Positions 6,672 to 14,203 of a stretch of 24,052 nt of DNA are shown here, in pieces (positions within the stretch are counted from its first letter, which is position 1; each line of letters begins with the position of its first letter). Under the pieces are notes generated by a model. The model was not told the origin of the DNA. It worked only from the letters and a program-made list of their open reading frames with translations, and searched no databases. Source of the stretch: DATBLE01 sp038248655 (GTDB taxonomy: Bacteria > Actinomycetota > Thermoleophilia > Gaiellales > Gaiellaceae); contig JBBRXG010000037.1 of assembly GCA_038248655.1 (NCBI GenBank), forward strand, positions 1 to 24,052. The letters are read 5' to 3'. Both the position numbers and the translations under genes were made by a program.

Positions 6672-7984
6672 GAGGCGAGCCTCCTGGCGACCGGAGCCCA
6701 GATCAACGAGAAGCGGGGGTTCAACGCAAGCGCTCTTCCCAACCACACGCGGCCTTGTCGCGTGTGGCCGAGACAGCGCTCGATCAACCCGCGGTGGAAG
6801 AACTTCAGCGCATCCTGGGTGCCGAGACGGAGCGCCAGCTTCGAGTAGCCGAGCGCCTCGGCGCAGCGGCCGTTGCGGGCGAGCGCCCAGCCGAGCACGT
6901 CGTCGCCGTCGATCGACGGCCGCTCGCTGTGGGCGAGGCGGGCGCGCTCGAGCGCACGCCCGACGGCGATTCCGTGGTCGACCTGGAACAGCGCGATCTC
7001 GAGGTCGGTCTTGACCCCGTTCGCGTTCAGGAGCTTCTCGATCGCGCCGATCAGCCCATACTGGCGCCGGGCCCGCACGGTGTGTCCCGTGACGCGGTAG
7101 AGGTCGCCGAGCGTCGCGACGTACTGGGGCAGGGGGATCAGCTCGACGGCCTGCTTCTCGGCGGCGATCGCCTGCCGGTACGCGCCCTTCGCGGCGAGTG
7201 CCTGCGCCAGCGCGTCGAGGCCGTAGGCGTAGTGCGGGAAGGCCTGGAGCGCCAGGCGGTATTCGCGCTCGGCGAGGGCGAACCGGCCGTGATTGAAGTA
7301 GAGCTTGCCCAGCTGGACGTGCGTCCAGGCGGTCGGCTCGACGCCGCCGGTGGCGGCGTCGACCGCCAGCTTCATCGCGTCGATCGCTCCGTCGGTGTGC
7401 CCGATCAGCTCTCGCCCGTACGAGACTCGAGCGTAGGAGGCGAGGCTCGGCCGGAGCTCGTTCATCCGATCGAATGCGGCGAACGCCTCCGGATAGCGGC
7501 CGAGCTCGATCCGGGCATCGCCGATCACACCCCAGGGCTGGGCCGAGTACGGATTCAGCCTCTGTGCCTGCTCGCCGAGCGCGAGCGCGTCACGGAACCG
7601 ATGGCGGGAGAGGGCGAGCGAGCCGAGCCCCTTCACGGCCAGAGAGTCCTCGGGATCCAGTGCAAGGGCGCGACGGAGCACGCCCTCCGACTTCGGGTAC
7701 CAGCTCGGGTCGCCGGTTTCACGCGCACGCTGCTGGTAGGCGAGTCCGAGGAGCGTGTAGGAGTGCTCGTCCTTCGGGTTCGCCTGGAGGCGCGACTGGA
7801 GCTCGGCGACGAGCGAGGCGGTGCTCGCGTTGAGCGAGAACCCGGCCTTGAAGTCCTCGGCCGCCTGAGCGCCCGCGAGCGCGGCCGACGCCGCCGAGGA
7901 CGAACTCCGGAAGAGGCCGCCGAAGAGGGCGCCGAACGCGGCGGCCGAGACGACGGCGGCGAGGATGAGGATGCGGGTGCGCAT
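6668..7984 (-). CDS. Membrane-anchored TPR protein
   Basis: A 438-residue protein with an N-terminal membrane anchor or signal sequence (residues 5-25) and tetratricopeptide repeats from about residue 58 to the end. Typical repeat helices are seen: AYQQRARETGDPSWYPKSEG, LALDPEDSLAVKGLGSLALS and LALQAFPHYAYGLDALAQAL. It most likely acts outside the membrane as a scaffold. It lies between DUF4331 and the NicO gene and is coupled to NicO by a GTGA overlap, so it is probably part of the same metal-related system. ATG 7984 is the only start that keeps the membrane segment. The exact partner is unknown. Confidence 0.85.
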   Translation of the reverse strand: MRTRILILAAVVSAAAFGALFGGLFRSSSSAASAALAGAQAAEDFKAGFSLNASTASLVAELQSRLQANPKDEHSYTLLGLAYQQRARETGDPSWYPKSEGVLRRALALDPEDSLAVKGLGSLALSRHRFRDALALGEQAQRLNPYSAQPWGVIGDARIELGRYPEAFAAFDRMNELRPSLASYARVSYGRELIGHTDGAIDAMKLAVDAATGGVEPTAWTHVQLGKLYFNHGRFALAEREYRLALQAFPHYAYGLDALAQALAAKGAYRQAIAAEKQAVELIPLPQYVATLGDLYRVTGHTVRARRQYGLIGAIEKLLNANGVKTDLEIALFQVDHGIAVGRALERARLAHSERPSIDGDDVLGWALARNGRCAEALGYSKLALRLGTQDALKFFHRGLIERCLGHTRQGRVWLGRALALNPRFSLIWAPVARRLAS

Positions 7985-7997
7985 GTCGGCGAGTGGT

Positions 7998-8021
7998 GGG
8001 GCCCGCCCGGAGGCGGGCCCC
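7998..8021 (-). terminator. GC-rich hairpin between DUF4331 and TPR genes
   Basis: GGGGCCCGCC (7998-8007) pairs with GGCGGGCCCC (8012-8021) around a CGGA loop: a perfect 10-bp stem. On the minus strand it follows the DUF4331 stop (8035) and precedes the TPR start (7984) by 13 nt. It could partly terminate transcription and so lower the downstream transporter genes relative to DUF4331, or protect the mRNA 3' end. Confidence 0.6.
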
Positions 8022-8034
8022 GTCGGTCAGCTCC

Positions 8035-9336
8035 CTAGCCCGTCGCCTTCGCGTTCTCGTAGCCCGAGTGCGGGGTCGCGACGTAGGGGAAGTGGGTCAT
8101 GAAATTGCGGTCGTTCGAGTTGACACCGTCGCCCAGGGGCACCTTCTTGCCCTCGAGGAAGCCGGCGACCGCCTGCTCCTCGATGTCGACGACGTCGTCG
8201 GACAGCCGGCGGCCGTTGGGGAAGCCGGCGTTGTCGCCTCCGAGCACGCCCATCCGGCTCGCCTTTGCGGCCGGGGTGACCGGGATCGCGAGGTTGAGCC
8301 GGAGCTCGTCCGCGAACGTGTTGCCCGTGAATGTCACCTTCGGGATGCCGGTGCCGAGGACGGCAACCAGGTCGTCACGATTCTTCTCGGGGACGCCGAG
8401 CTTGTACAGGGTGTTCAGCACGGCGGCCAGGATCGGAGTCTCGTAGTACGACTTGAACTGCGCGTCCTGCGCCGGCGTGGTGCGGTTCCAGAGGTCCTTC
8501 TTCCCGGTCGGGATGACGACCTCGTTGATCAGCGGGTTGCCGAGGCGGGAGACCTGCGTCCAGCCGCGGCGCACCTTGCCGTTCACGGTCACGTTCAACC
8601 GGTCCGTCGACGACCAGACACCGATCACGTGGCTCTTCGTGTCCACCTGCGAGATCGGGACCTGGAGCGCGATCGTGTGGACGTTGTAGCCGGACAGGAA
8701 GTCCTTGCCGCCGCCCATGTTGCCCGTCGTGCCCGCCTTGCGGATCGCGACGAGGTCGAAGATCGCGCCGACGTCCGCGAAGAACGGGTCGTCACGCTGG
8801 CCGGCGAAGATGCCGACGCCGTTCTTCGTGACGATCGTCTTCTCGGCCGCGGCCTCGTAGTCCTTGACGCCGACGAACCCGTTGACGCGCGGGCCGACGT
8901 TGTCGATCGGCGTCTTGCCGGACGCGAACGATTTCCCGTTGCGCGTCGCGGTCCACGACTGCTGCGTGTTGCCGAGGAAGTACGGGCCGGTCGGGGTCTT
9001 GAACCGGAAGCTGTACGTCTGCTCCGGCCGTCCGTCCCCGTTCCGGTCGACGTAGATGTTGTACTTCGCGCTCTGGGAGAACGTGTAGTAGTTCGGCCCA
9101 GCGGCGGGATCCTCACCGGGGATCCAGTTGGAGACGATCGTGAACGTGCTCGGCTTGTCCGGGCTGCGGAACGCGTAGAGATCGGTGTTGTCCGCAGTCG
9201 GGTCCTCCGAGATCAGCGGCGCCTCGCGGTGGCTCGACGCGGTGCTCGACCCCGGGGCGAGGCGGGCGACGAAGAGCGCTGCAAGTGCTGCTCCGGCGAC
9301 CGCCAGCAGAATGAATGCCCAGTGCTTCTTGCGCAT
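8035..9336 (-). CDS. DUF4331 family secreted protein
   Basis: A 433-residue protein with an N-terminal signal or anchor (residues 6-27). The mature part starts with SSHREAPLISEDPTADNTDL (34-53), the family hallmark of PF14224. An Asp-rich YVDRNGDGRPEQTY segment (calcium-binding-like) follows. The C-terminus has HFPYVATPHSGY. The function of DUF4331 is not known; it is exported. ATG 9336 has AAAGGAG 9 nt upstream, and the long frame further upstream is spurious. It is the first gene of the operon with the TPR and Ni/Co transporter genes. The context suggests a metal- or oxidant-related envelope role, which is inference. Confidence 0.92.
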   Translation of the reverse strand: MRKKHWAFILLAVAGAALAALFVARLAPGSSTASSHREAPLISEDPTADNTDLYAFRSPDKPSTFTIVSNWIPGEDPAAGPNYYTFSQSAKYNIYVDRNGDGRPEQTYSFRFKTPTGPYFLGNTQQSWTATRNGKSFASGKTPIDNVGPRVNGFVGVKDYEAAAEKTIVTKNGVGIFAGQRDDPFFADVGAIFDLVAIRKAGTTGNMGGGKDFLSGYNVHTIALQVPISQVDTKSHVIGVWSSTDRLNVTVNGKVRRGWTQVSRLGNPLINEVVIPTGKKDLWNRTTPAQDAQFKSYYETPILAAVLNTLYKLGVPEKNRDDLVAVLGTGIPKVTFTGNTFADELRLNLAIPVTPAAKASRMGVLGGDNAGFPNGRRLSDDVVDIEEQAVAGFLEGKKVPLGDGVNSNDRNFMTHFPYVATPHSGYENAKATG

Positions 9337-9468
9337 TCGGTGCGGCTCCTTTCTGACGGCCGGTCGGTTGGACTGGCTTGGGTCGTGGCCGTCGTACAGG
9401 GGCTGATTCGCGCCGGCGGCGCAAGCGGTTCGGTTGTTGTGGACAGATTGCTCGCCTCTCGCCACATG

Positions 9469-9544
9469 TCGGTGCCAGGCGCTCGCTGTGGAGAAGACGA
9501 TCGCGTTTCGTTCCAACTCGGTGCCAGGCACCGGTTGTGGAGAA
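9469..9544. repeat. Pair of 27-nt direct repeats with GGTGCC palindrome
   Basis: The 209-bp gap 9337-9545 has no gene. It carries two direct copies of a 27-nt unit, at 9469-9495 and 9518-9544, with 23 of 27 identical bases; both start TCGGTGCCAGGC and end TGTGGAGAA. The second contains the palindrome GGTGCCAGGCACC (9520-9532). It abuts the stop of the 48-aa gene. Such palindromes resemble REP-type dispersed repeats. Upstream (9345-9460) nothing else stands out except the DUF4331 ribosome site. Confidence 0.6.
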
Positions 9545-9545
9545 C

Positions 9546-9692
9546 CTAGCGCCGGTCGCGGCCTTCTTCTCGCTCGCGCTCCTTCTTCGCCGAGCGGCGG
9601 ATGAAGTAGCCGAACAGGCCGAGACCGACGAAGACGAGGCTCGTCTCGGCAATCAGACCCGGGATCCCGCCGTGTGCGAGGACGAGGCTCAT
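9546..9692 (-). CDS. 48-aa single-span membrane protein
   Basis: A small protein that begins MSLVLAHGGIPGLIAE, then a membrane span (TSLVFVGLGLFGYFI) and a strongly charged tail (RRSAKKEREREEGRDRR). ATG 9692-9690 overlaps the TGA of the 453-aa gene (9691-9689) as ATGA, so it is translationally coupled. Its first eight residues, MSLVLAHG, nearly repeat the MSLILAHG start of the upstream 453-aa protein, which suggests a shared ligand or sorting role for this N-terminus or a duplication. The family is not recognised. The positive-inside rule predicts the N-terminus outside. Confidence 0.75.
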   Translation of the reverse strand: MSLVLAHGGIPGLIAETSLVFVGLGLFGYFIRRSAKKEREREEGRDRR

Positions 9693-11050
9693 CCCTGGCT
9701 CAACACCCACAGGCCTCCGACCGTGAAGAGCACCATCAGCACCAGCATCGGGTACTGCGTCCAGAGCGCCATCCGCGGCGTGCGGAACAGGCCGACCGCC
9801 CGGTCGTGCGCGACGGCGAGCCCCGCGATGTGACCGATGACGAGCGCGGCGACCTGCACGTACCAGATCGTATGCGGGGTCAGGAACGTGAAGTTCGGCT
9901 CGAAGTCGTGCGTCCCGAACAGATCCCAGCCTCGCCCCCACGGATCGGAGAGGAGCCGGACGCCCACCTCGCCCTGGTAGAGGAGCAGCGAGAAGTAGTG
10001 GGCGATCACGTAGACGAGCGCGATCGGGATCAGCCCGTCGATGAACTCCCGGGAGAGATCCTTCCGGTCGGCGATCGATTCGGTGCCACGGACCGCGAGC
10101 CGAAACGCGAGGCCGACGAACGCGACGCAGGCGAGCAGCCCCCCGACGTTCATCAGCTGACCGACCAGGTCGGCGAGGCTCGGCCGGTCGAGCAGGTCGA
10201 CCTGGACGTTGTAGTAGGGGTTCTGCCAGATGCTCGTCCGGCTGAAGCCGTCGAAGAACGTCGACCCGAGCATCACTCCGACGAACGCGATCGTGCCCGG
10301 GGTCGGGTCGCTGATCGACAGGCCCGAGAACGGGGTACGCACGACGAGCTGCCCGTCGTCGCGGCGCCCGAACGCGCTGATCCGCGACAGGAGGTCGAAG
10401 TCGACCGAGAAGCCGTCGCCGTAGCGGAACCAGTAGTCGGAGCCGAAGGCGATCGCTCCCGTCCACGTGGCCACGCTGTAGATCGCGATCGCGAGTGCCA
10501 GCGCGTGCGGGTCGGACGGGTCGACGTAGCTCAGCTCCATCGTCACGAACGAGAGGAGCAGGACGGCCGCCGGCCAGCGGCCGAGGCGTTGCGGATACTC
10601 GAACGGCGCGCCCTCATGGAGGCCGAGCCGCCGCAGCGCCCAGCCGACACCGTCGGCGGCCGCCCGCCACGGGTTGAGCACGGGCCAGACGTTGCCGACC
10701 AGCACGACGAGGAGCGGAACAGCGATCCAGAAGTAGACGTAGACGAACGTCGGGGTGAGGTTGACTCCGCTCGAGTTCCTGCCGATCAGCGCGCCGAGCC
10801 ACAGGAACGCGAAGACGAAGAACGAGGCGGCGCCGACCGCCGCCCTCAACGTCGTGGAGAGAAGCGCTCGCTGGAGTCGTGCCGGCAGCGGCCGCCCCGC
10901 GGAGCGCTCCGCCAGCACCGGCCGGCGCCAGAGGAACGCCAGGGCCACGAACGAGACGACGAGCACGCCGGCGGCGCCGTAGAAGAAGATGTACCGCGGG
11001 ACCGGGAGGTCGCGAATCCCCCCGATCCCGTGGGCGAGGATCAAGCTCAT
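9689..11050 (-). CDS. Large polytopic membrane protein (family often named fenitrothion hydrolase)
   Basis: A 453-residue protein with about ten to twelve membrane segments, starting MSLILAHGIGGI. Other recognisable parts are NVWPVLNPWRA, GSDYWFRYGDGFSVDFDLLS, WQNPYYNV and IALVYVIAHYFSLLLYQGE. From memory, similar actinobacterial proteins carry the name fenitrothion hydrolase after a Burkholderia membrane protein, but no hydrolase motif is visible, so the name should not be read as function. Conserved His (AHG, AHYF, HTIWY, GHIAG) could bind metal. The ATG at 11050 overlaps the lipoprotein stop as ATGA, placing it in one operon with the cupredoxin-like lipoprotein. Confidence 0.8.
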   Translation of the reverse strand: MSLILAHGIGGIRDLPVPRYIFFYGAAGVLVVSFVALAFLWRRPVLAERSAGRPLPARLQRALLSTTLRAAVGAASFFVFAFLWLGALIGRNSSGVNLTPTFVYVYFWIAVPLLVVLVGNVWPVLNPWRAAADGVGWALRRLGLHEGAPFEYPQRLGRWPAAVLLLSFVTMELSYVDPSDPHALALAIAIYSVATWTGAIAFGSDYWFRYGDGFSVDFDLLSRISAFGRRDDGQLVVRTPFSGLSISDPTPGTIAFVGVMLGSTFFDGFSRTSIWQNPYYNVQVDLLDRPSLADLVGQLMNVGGLLACVAFVGLAFRLAVRGTESIADRKDLSREFIDGLIPIALVYVIAHYFSLLLYQGEVGVRLLSDPWGRGWDLFGTHDFEPNFTFLTPHTIWYVQVAALVIGHIAGLAVAHDRAVGLFRTPRMALWTQYPMLVLMVLFTVGGLWVLSQG

Positions 11051-11469
11051 TTCACCGTCAGCTCGAGGATCTGCAGCGACCTGCTCTCCAGCTCCGCCTC
11101 GAACACGCCGGCGATGTCGGCGACGAACCGGATCCGGACGGTGTCGCCGGCCTCGACGTCCTTGTGCAGGTCGTAGCCGTGGACGTGCACCTCGTCGGCG
11201 ACGTCCGAGTGGACGACGAGCGTGACAGTCTCCCCCTTCGCCACGCTGGCGTGGGTGATTCCGCCGACCGGCTTACCACCCTTGACGTCGATCGTGATCG
11301 TCTTGGCGGCAGCCTCGGTCGTCGTCGATCCTGTGCTCGTCGTCGTCGTCATCGCTTGGGCAGTCGTAGTCGTCGGTTCGGTTGTGGTCGCCGCGTCGTT
11401 TCCCCCTCCGCCGCAGCCGGCGAGGGCGAGCGCGCTCGAGGAGAGCGCGAGCAGGATCAGGTAGCGCAT
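11047..11469 (-). CDS. Cupredoxin-like lipoprotein
   Basis: A 140-residue precursor with a lipoprotein signal (lipobox LAGC, Cys19). A Thr-rich linker (24-53) is followed by a beta-sandwich domain (about 55-140): TITIDVKGGKP, VAKGETVTLVVHSDVADEV, HVHGYDLHKDVEAGDTV and GVFEAELESRSLQILELTV. This is the pattern of small cupredoxin-fold proteins; the HVHGYDLH segment could supply copper ligands, though the classical C-x-n-H-x-n-M set is not seen. It is anchored on the outer face of the membrane. A good ribosome site (GGAGGAG) precedes ATG 11469. It heads a coupled set with the polytopic protein. Confidence 0.85.
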   Translation of the reverse strand: MRYLILLALSSSALALAGCGGGGNDAATTTEPTTTTAQAMTTTTSTGSTTTEAAAKTITIDVKGGKPVGGITHASVAKGETVTLVVHSDVADEVHVHGYDLHKDVEAGDTVRIRFVADIAGVFEAELESRSLQILELTVK

Positions 11470-11520
11470 TCGAATCTCCTCCCTTGCTGAGTGGGTTTCC
11501 GCAGCCGGCTGGGATGCCGC

Positions 11521-12054
11521 TCAGCGCGGAGGCGCCCGGCCGAGCCGGTCGAAGACGAGCGGCGTCACGGCCGGGCGTGATGGAGGCGCGGCAAGCGTTG
11601 CGAGGGCGGGCTGAAGGGCGTGCGCGGGGATCACGAGCGCGTTCGAGACCGCGTCGGCGCTTCGCAGCAGGACGCGCGCGGCGGCGTACGCCGCGGCCGC
11701 GAACGGAAGCTGGGCGGCGAGCCCGGCGTAGACCGCGGGCTCGAGCGCCGCGTGCGCGGGGAGCCCGGCGAGCACCCGTTCCAGCACCTCCTGGGCGAGG
11801 AACGCGAGCGGAGCGAGGAGGGCGAAGGGCCAGGCGGCCGGACGACCCCGGAGCCGGCCTGCGACCCGCAACACGAGCGCAAGGCCGACGACCGCGGCAC
11901 AGGCGGCCAGGAACTGGGGTGCGTAGCCGAGATACCCGTGCACCCGCGCGTCGGTGTGGCTCGTGCCGGCGAGAGCGTAGCCCGCCGTGTGACCGGCCAG
12001 GCTGCCTGCCGCGGCGAGCGGAAGCGAAACGGCGAGGAGCGCACGCTTCCTCAC
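11521..12054 (-). CDS. Multi-span membrane protein, 177 aa, unknown function
   Basis: A hydrophobic Ala/Leu-rich protein with about five membrane segments and scattered His residues early on (GHTAGYALAGTSHTDARVHG). The start is taken as GTG 12054 (VRKRALLAVSLPLA, positive residues before the first span); the TANNNT box TACGCT at 12066-12061 lies 6 nt before it, which fits a leaderless mRNA. The frame continues upstream into the ferritin promoter, which is unlikely to be coding. It lies 51 nt before the cupredoxin-like lipoprotein on the same strand and probably shares its operon. The family is not recognised. Confidence 0.7.
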   Translation of the reverse strand: MRKRALLAVSLPLAAAGSLAGHTAGYALAGTSHTDARVHGYLGYAPQFLAACAAVVGLALVLRVAGRLRGRPAAWPFALLAPLAFLAQEVLERVLAGLPAHAALEPAVYAGLAAQLPFAAAAYAAARVLLRSADAVSNALVIPAHALQPALATLAAPPSRPAVTPLVFDRLGRAPPR

Positions 12055-12060
12055 GCGCAG

Positions 12061-12085
12061 AGCGTATGCGACGCAACGGTAGAGT
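12061..12085. promoter_or_regulatory. Compact divergent promoter, membrane protein / ferritin
   Basis: Only 38 bp separate the divergent starts at 12054 and 12093. TACGCT (12066-12061, minus) is 6 nt before GTG 12054, and TAGAGT (12080-12085, plus) is 7 nt before ATG 12093. Both match the actinobacterial -10 form TANNNT with leaderless spacing, and no ribosome site is present for either gene. CGCAAC (12072-12077) and GTTGCG (12084-12089) form an inverted repeat between them that could be an operator. Confidence 0.55.
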
Positions 12086-12092
12086 TGCGGCA

Positions 12093-12626
12093 ATGGGCCG
12101 CTTCCACGACGCCGTCAACGAGCAGGTCGGCAACGAGTTCGGCGCCTCGCAGCAGTACATCGCGATCGCCGTGTACTACGACGCCGAGACGCTCCCGCAG
12201 CTCGCAGCCCACTTCTACCGGCAGGCGGTCGAGGAGCGGAACCACGCGATGATGCTCGTCCAGTTCCTCCTCGACGCGGACGTTTCCGTCCGGATTCCCG
12301 GCGTCGAGGCGCCGAAGACCGGCTTCTCGGACGCGGCCGCGCCGGTCGCGCTGGCGCTCGAGCAGGAGAAGCGCGTCACGTCGCAGATCAGCGCGCTCGC
12401 CGCGCTCGCCCGCGAGGAGGACGACCTGGTCGGTGAGCAGTTCCTGCACTGGTTCCTCCAGGAGCAGCGCGAGGAGGTCTCGTCGATGAGCGACCTGCTG
12501 AAGCTCGTCCAGCGGGCTGCGGAGTCGAACCTGCTGCTCGCCGAGGAGTCGCTCGCCCGCACCGCGGTCGGCGACCAGGGCGCGACCGACGCGTCGGCCC
12601 CGCCGGCTGCGGGCGGTGCGCTCTAG
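12093..12626 (+). CDS. Ferritin (non-haem iron storage)
   Basis: Oxidises Fe2+ and stores iron in a 24-subunit shell. The 177-residue protein is a four-helix bundle with all expected ferroxidase ligands: Glu15 (VGNEF), Glu48 and His51 (VEERNHAM), Glu92 (EQEKRV), and Gln125/Glu128 (QEQREE). The tail after residue 160 is Ala/Pro-rich. It is like the mycobacterial BfrB type rather than haem bacterioferritin. The start at ATG 12093 lies 7 nt after TAGAGT, so a leaderless mRNA is likely. It diverges from the membrane-protein/cupredoxin operon and converges on the peptidase gene ending at 12683. Confidence 0.96.
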   Translation: MGRFHDAVNEQVGNEFGASQQYIAIAVYYDAETLPQLAAHFYRQAVEERNHAMMLVQFLLDADVSVRIPGVEAPKTGFSDAAAPVALALEQEKRVTSQISALAALAREEDDLVGEQFLHWFLQEQREEVSSMSDLLKLVQRAAESNLLLAEESLARTAVGDQGATDASAPPAAGGAL

Positions 12627-12682
12627 TCGTCGGGCAGGTCCGAGCGTCGTACTGCAGGACCGACCCGGGTACCGTCGCTGAA

Positions 12683-14179
12683 CTACGCGGCGGCGAGCGC
12701 CTCGCGGGCGTACTCGGCGACAGCCTCGAGCTCGATCTCGGCCGAGGTCAGCTCCTTCAGGATCTCGTCCGCGGTCGGCCGCTGTCCCTCCGACCACAGC
12801 TCGCGGAGCAATGAGCCGGCATCGCGTCGCGTGAACCAGGCACTGCCGAACTTCTCGCGCAGGAACCGCTTCAACTGTGCCTCGAACGCCCACGCACGCA
12901 GGTACTCGGTGCAGTAGAAGCCGGAGTCGACGTCGGCGAGATAGTCGGTCGGGCTCGGCTCGATCCCGAGCGCGTCGCCGAGGATCTCCACGTAACGGCC
13001 CTGCAATGCGGCCGGCTCGTCCGCCTCGTGCAGCTCGAGCTCGTAGAGGAGCTTCGCGCAGTAGCGGCGAACCATGTAGAGGAGGCCGATCGCGCTCTCT
13101 GCGACGAACTCGCCCGGGCGGGGAACGTCGAGGCGGCGGCTCAGCCAGGCCGCGTCCTGGACGAGATGCTCCATCAACATCGCCCAGCCTTCCGTGACGG
13201 CGTAGTCGCCGAGCCGTCGCTCCTCGACCGAGAGGTCGGCGCGCGTGTGGGCGAAGTGCTCGGTGTGTCCCGCTTCGTGGAAGAGCGCCCGCCAGTCGTC
13301 GACGCCGCCGATCGGCTGGATCACGAGCACGACCCGCTGCGGCACCTCGATCGGCGAGCAGAACGCTCGCGGCGTCTTCTTCTCGCGCTGCTCGACGTCG
13401 AGCTCGACGTTCTCCTGCGCGCGGAGGTCGACGCCGAGGTCGGCCAGCGTCCCCTCGAGGGCGGGGAGCATCCCGCCCGCCGGAAAGGACGGATCCCACT
13501 GGGGGGCACGAAACAGGCGACCGACGTCGTAGCGCTGTGCCTCGGCGAGCCCGACGCCGACTCGGGTGCGAAAGAGCCGGTCGCCCTCGGCCTCCCAGAG
13601 CCGCTCGGTCGAGGCGAGGAACGCACGGCACTGCGCGTCGAGCTCCTCGAGCCGGAAGCCGAAGCGGCGGTGCAGCTCCGCGTAGCTCGGCGCCCCGAGC
13701 GCCACCACCGCCTCGCGTTCGACCTGCGCCGCCTCGAGCTGCACCGGGAGCAGGTGCTCGCCGGTCAGCGCGTTCCTGGCCTCCTCGAGCCGCGCCCGCT
13801 TCGCGCGGTCGGGCTCGTTCGCGATCGCCGGGCGCAGCATCCGGAACGGGATCTCGTCGCCGTCGACGGTCGCGGTCAGCTCGGCCTCCAGCGCGGCGCT
13901 TCGCTCCTCGTGCGTGCGGGTGAGGCTGCCCATGTAGCCCTGGCACGCGAACCGCCAGAGCTCGCGGATCCGCCGGTCGCCGTCGACGGCCGAGCCGACC
14001 CGGTTCGCCTGGTCGAGGGTGGTCAGCTCGGCATGGCGCTCGTAGATCGGCTCGAGGTCGAGCGTGTCCTTGTGCCCCGCGTAGTGGAGGTAGTACTCCT
14101 CGTCGATCGCGGCGATGAACCGGTCTGCCTGCTCGCGGTAGTCGTCGAGCTCGCGGGGAGTGGGCTGCACGGCGGCCAT
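12683..14179 (-). CDS. M3-like zinc metallopeptidase
   Basis: A 498-residue cytosolic protein. HEAGH (301-305) in ALFHEAGHTEHFAH and the downstream Glu330 in VTEGWAMLMEHL make a gluzincin site (HExxH plus Glu), as in the M3/M32 carboxypeptidase and oligopeptidase folds. The rest is helical (ERHAELTTLDQANR, RFGFRLEELDAQ). It probably cleaves short peptides; the substrate is unknown. ATG 14179 is chosen: the frame upstream runs into yjbQ. A TANNNT box TATCCT (14197-14192) lies 12 nt before it. It diverges from yjbQ with only 24 bp between the starts. Confidence 0.88.
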   Translation of the reverse strand: MAAVQPTPRELDDYREQADRFIAAIDEEYYLHYAGHKDTLDLEPIYERHAELTTLDQANRVGSAVDGDRRIRELWRFACQGYMGSLTRTHEERSAALEAELTATVDGDEIPFRMLRPAIANEPDRAKRARLEEARNALTGEHLLPVQLEAAQVEREAVVALGAPSYAELHRRFGFRLEELDAQCRAFLASTERLWEAEGDRLFRTRVGVGLAEAQRYDVGRLFRAPQWDPSFPAGGMLPALEGTLADLGVDLRAQENVELDVEQREKKTPRAFCSPIEVPQRVVLVIQPIGGVDDWRALFHEAGHTEHFAHTRADLSVEERRLGDYAVTEGWAMLMEHLVQDAAWLSRRLDVPRPGEFVAESAIGLLYMVRRYCAKLLYELELHEADEPAALQGRYVEILGDALGIEPSPTDYLADVDSGFYCTEYLRAWAFEAQLKRFLREKFGSAWFTRRDAGSLLRELWSEGQRPTADEILKELTSAEIELEAVAEYAREALAAA

Positions 14180-14190
14180 CCGGGGTCGCC

Positions 14191-14198
14191 TAGGATAC
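14191..14198. promoter_or_regulatory. Overlapping divergent -10 boxes (yjbQ / peptidase)
   Basis: In the 24-bp gap between two divergent starts, TAGGATAC reads as TAGGAT on the plus strand (14191-14196), exactly 7 nt before GTG 14204, and as TATCCT on the minus strand (14197-14192), 12 nt before ATG 14179. The two -10 boxes occupy the same base pairs, so only one polymerase could melt this site at a time. No ribosome site is seen for either gene. Confidence 0.5.
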
Positions 14199-14203
14199 CC
14201 GCC

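Noticed and set aside
9337..9531. Upstream extension of the DUF4331 frame
   Set aside because: No domain, contains the intergenic direct repeat, and a good ribosome site exists for ATG 9336.
9674..11176. Long plus-strand open frame of 500 aa
   Set aside because: Antisense to the 453-aa membrane-protein gene; very charged, no domains; the minus strand has coupled genes with recognisable features.
12072..12089. CGCAAC/GTTGCG inverted repeat as a firm iron-regulator site
   Set aside because: Six-base arms in a GC-rich spacer are not enough; it does not match a Fur/IdeR consensus known to me.
12634..12672. Possible terminator between ferritin and the peptidase gene
   Set aside because: The best stem has an internal mismatch and a long loop; too weak to report.
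12051..13946. Long open frame, 631 aa, minus strand, covering the ferritin gene and part of the peptidase gene
   Set aside because: Arg/Ala/Gly/Pro-rich composition without domains; it is the shadow of ferritin and the M3-like peptidase in other frames, which show clear motifs.
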